From positions 5,022,299 to 5,086,298 of the forward strand of contig CM067298.1 in NCBI GenBank assembly GCA_034231615.1: a stretch of 64,000 nt of DNA. Direction: 5' to 3'. Below, in pieces: positions 63,560-64,000 of this stretch (position 1 is the stretch's first letter; every line of letters starts with the position of its first letter). The DNA is from Meghimatium bilineatum. Taxonomy: Eukaryota > Mollusca > Gastropoda > Stylommatophora > Philomycidae. The notes beneath the pieces are model-generated. The model saw nothing but the letters and a program-made list of their open reading frames with translations, was not told where the DNA came from and ran no database searches. The translations under genes and the position numbers were made by a program.

Positions 63560-63890
63560 CAAGATATATAATTCTACCGGAGCATGGCACTCACAGAAGT
63601 AGGACGTCTTCCTTTAACAGTTCTTTTTTCATACGACATCTTGTTAGTATCACTTTGCTTATTATCTCCTTTTTACCTGTTTACCTAATCTTCTATATAT
63701 CCACACCTCAAACGCATCAATTATTCTTTCTATTTTTTTTTAAATTTTCCATGTGTCTGTGCTATACATTAATGTAGAACAAATATAGCATTTTATAATT
63801 TTTAATTTGTATGTGATTTGTTTAGAATGTCATTGAAAGTACTTTTAGCCATTCCTATTCTCCTTTTAAAATTTGTTTTGTCTTCAGCGT
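63560..63890 (-). pseudogene. LINE reverse transcriptase fragment
   Basis: Minus frames read FKRRIGMAKSTFNDILNKSH, then CYICSTLMY and AFEVWIYRRLGK-like sequence. This is the 'I.RRI..AK..F......' to thumb region of an RTE-like LINE, interrupted by stops. Confidence 0.6.
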
Positions 63891-64000
63891 TCATTCTCAG
63901 ACTCCCGCTGGATCTCTCTTGTAGCAGGACAATGGTTCTATTATATTTAAGTAGAATGTAGTTCATTCTCAGACTCCCGCTGGATCTGTCTTGTAGCAGG
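63891..64000 (-). repeat. SINE-C-like 3' piece, tandemly duplicated
   Basis: gttcattctcagactcccgc occurs at 63891 and again at 63962, about 71 bp apart, and the second copy is cut by the window end. The reverse complement matches 2095-2145. Confidence 0.6.

Overview
The window is AT-rich nuclear DNA from a multicellular animal, most likely an invertebrate. It has spliced exons with GT-AG borders, introns of 0.1-4.5 kb, many decayed non-LTR retrotransposons, tRNA-derived SINE-like repeats, MITEs and very abundant tandem repeats. The species cannot be fixed from the sequence. Nothing looks bacterial, plasmid-like or phage-like.

The only host gene I can support is the 3' part of an integrin alpha-subunit gene on the + strand. 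Seven exons lie between 944 and 17487 with compatible phases and encode about 312 residues. They cover the end of the ectodomain, an RKKR processing site, the membrane-proximal cysteine region, one membrane helix, the invariant GFFKR motif and a short acidic tail. The 5' exons lie upstream of the window. Its introns hold a 41-bp minisatellite of about 52 copies (8632-10774), a hAT-type MITE with an 8-bp target duplication (11729-11915), LINE pieces and SINEs. A 31-bp minisatellite of about 111 copies starts about 100 bp after the stop codon (17588-21044).

From about 21 kb to the end I find no convincing host gene. The sequence is a mosaic. It has (a) 5'-truncated, frameshifted LINE copies of several families, with one short reverse-transcriptase C-terminal family present in about nine fragments. 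(b) It has at least three SINE-like families (here A, B, C), each present more than once. (c) It has MITE-like elements, including a pogo-like one at 37197-37362, and a 133-bp near-perfect foldback at 38038-38170. (d) It has more than 25 tandem arrays with units of 3 to 75 bp, roughly a fifth to a quarter of the window.

The most informative structure is at 27.8-32.0 kb. A LINE with RT and RNase H domains is inserted into an interspersed repeat whose uninterrupted copy lies at 59.0-59.3 kb. Its 5' end is inverted, as twin priming produces. Its 3' CTAA tail has grown into a 1.66-kb array that steps from a 4-bp to a 9-bp to a 14-bp unit. Long open frames elsewhere (for example 53247-55394, 41080-42234 and 38913-39611) are only tandem arrays read through and are not genes.
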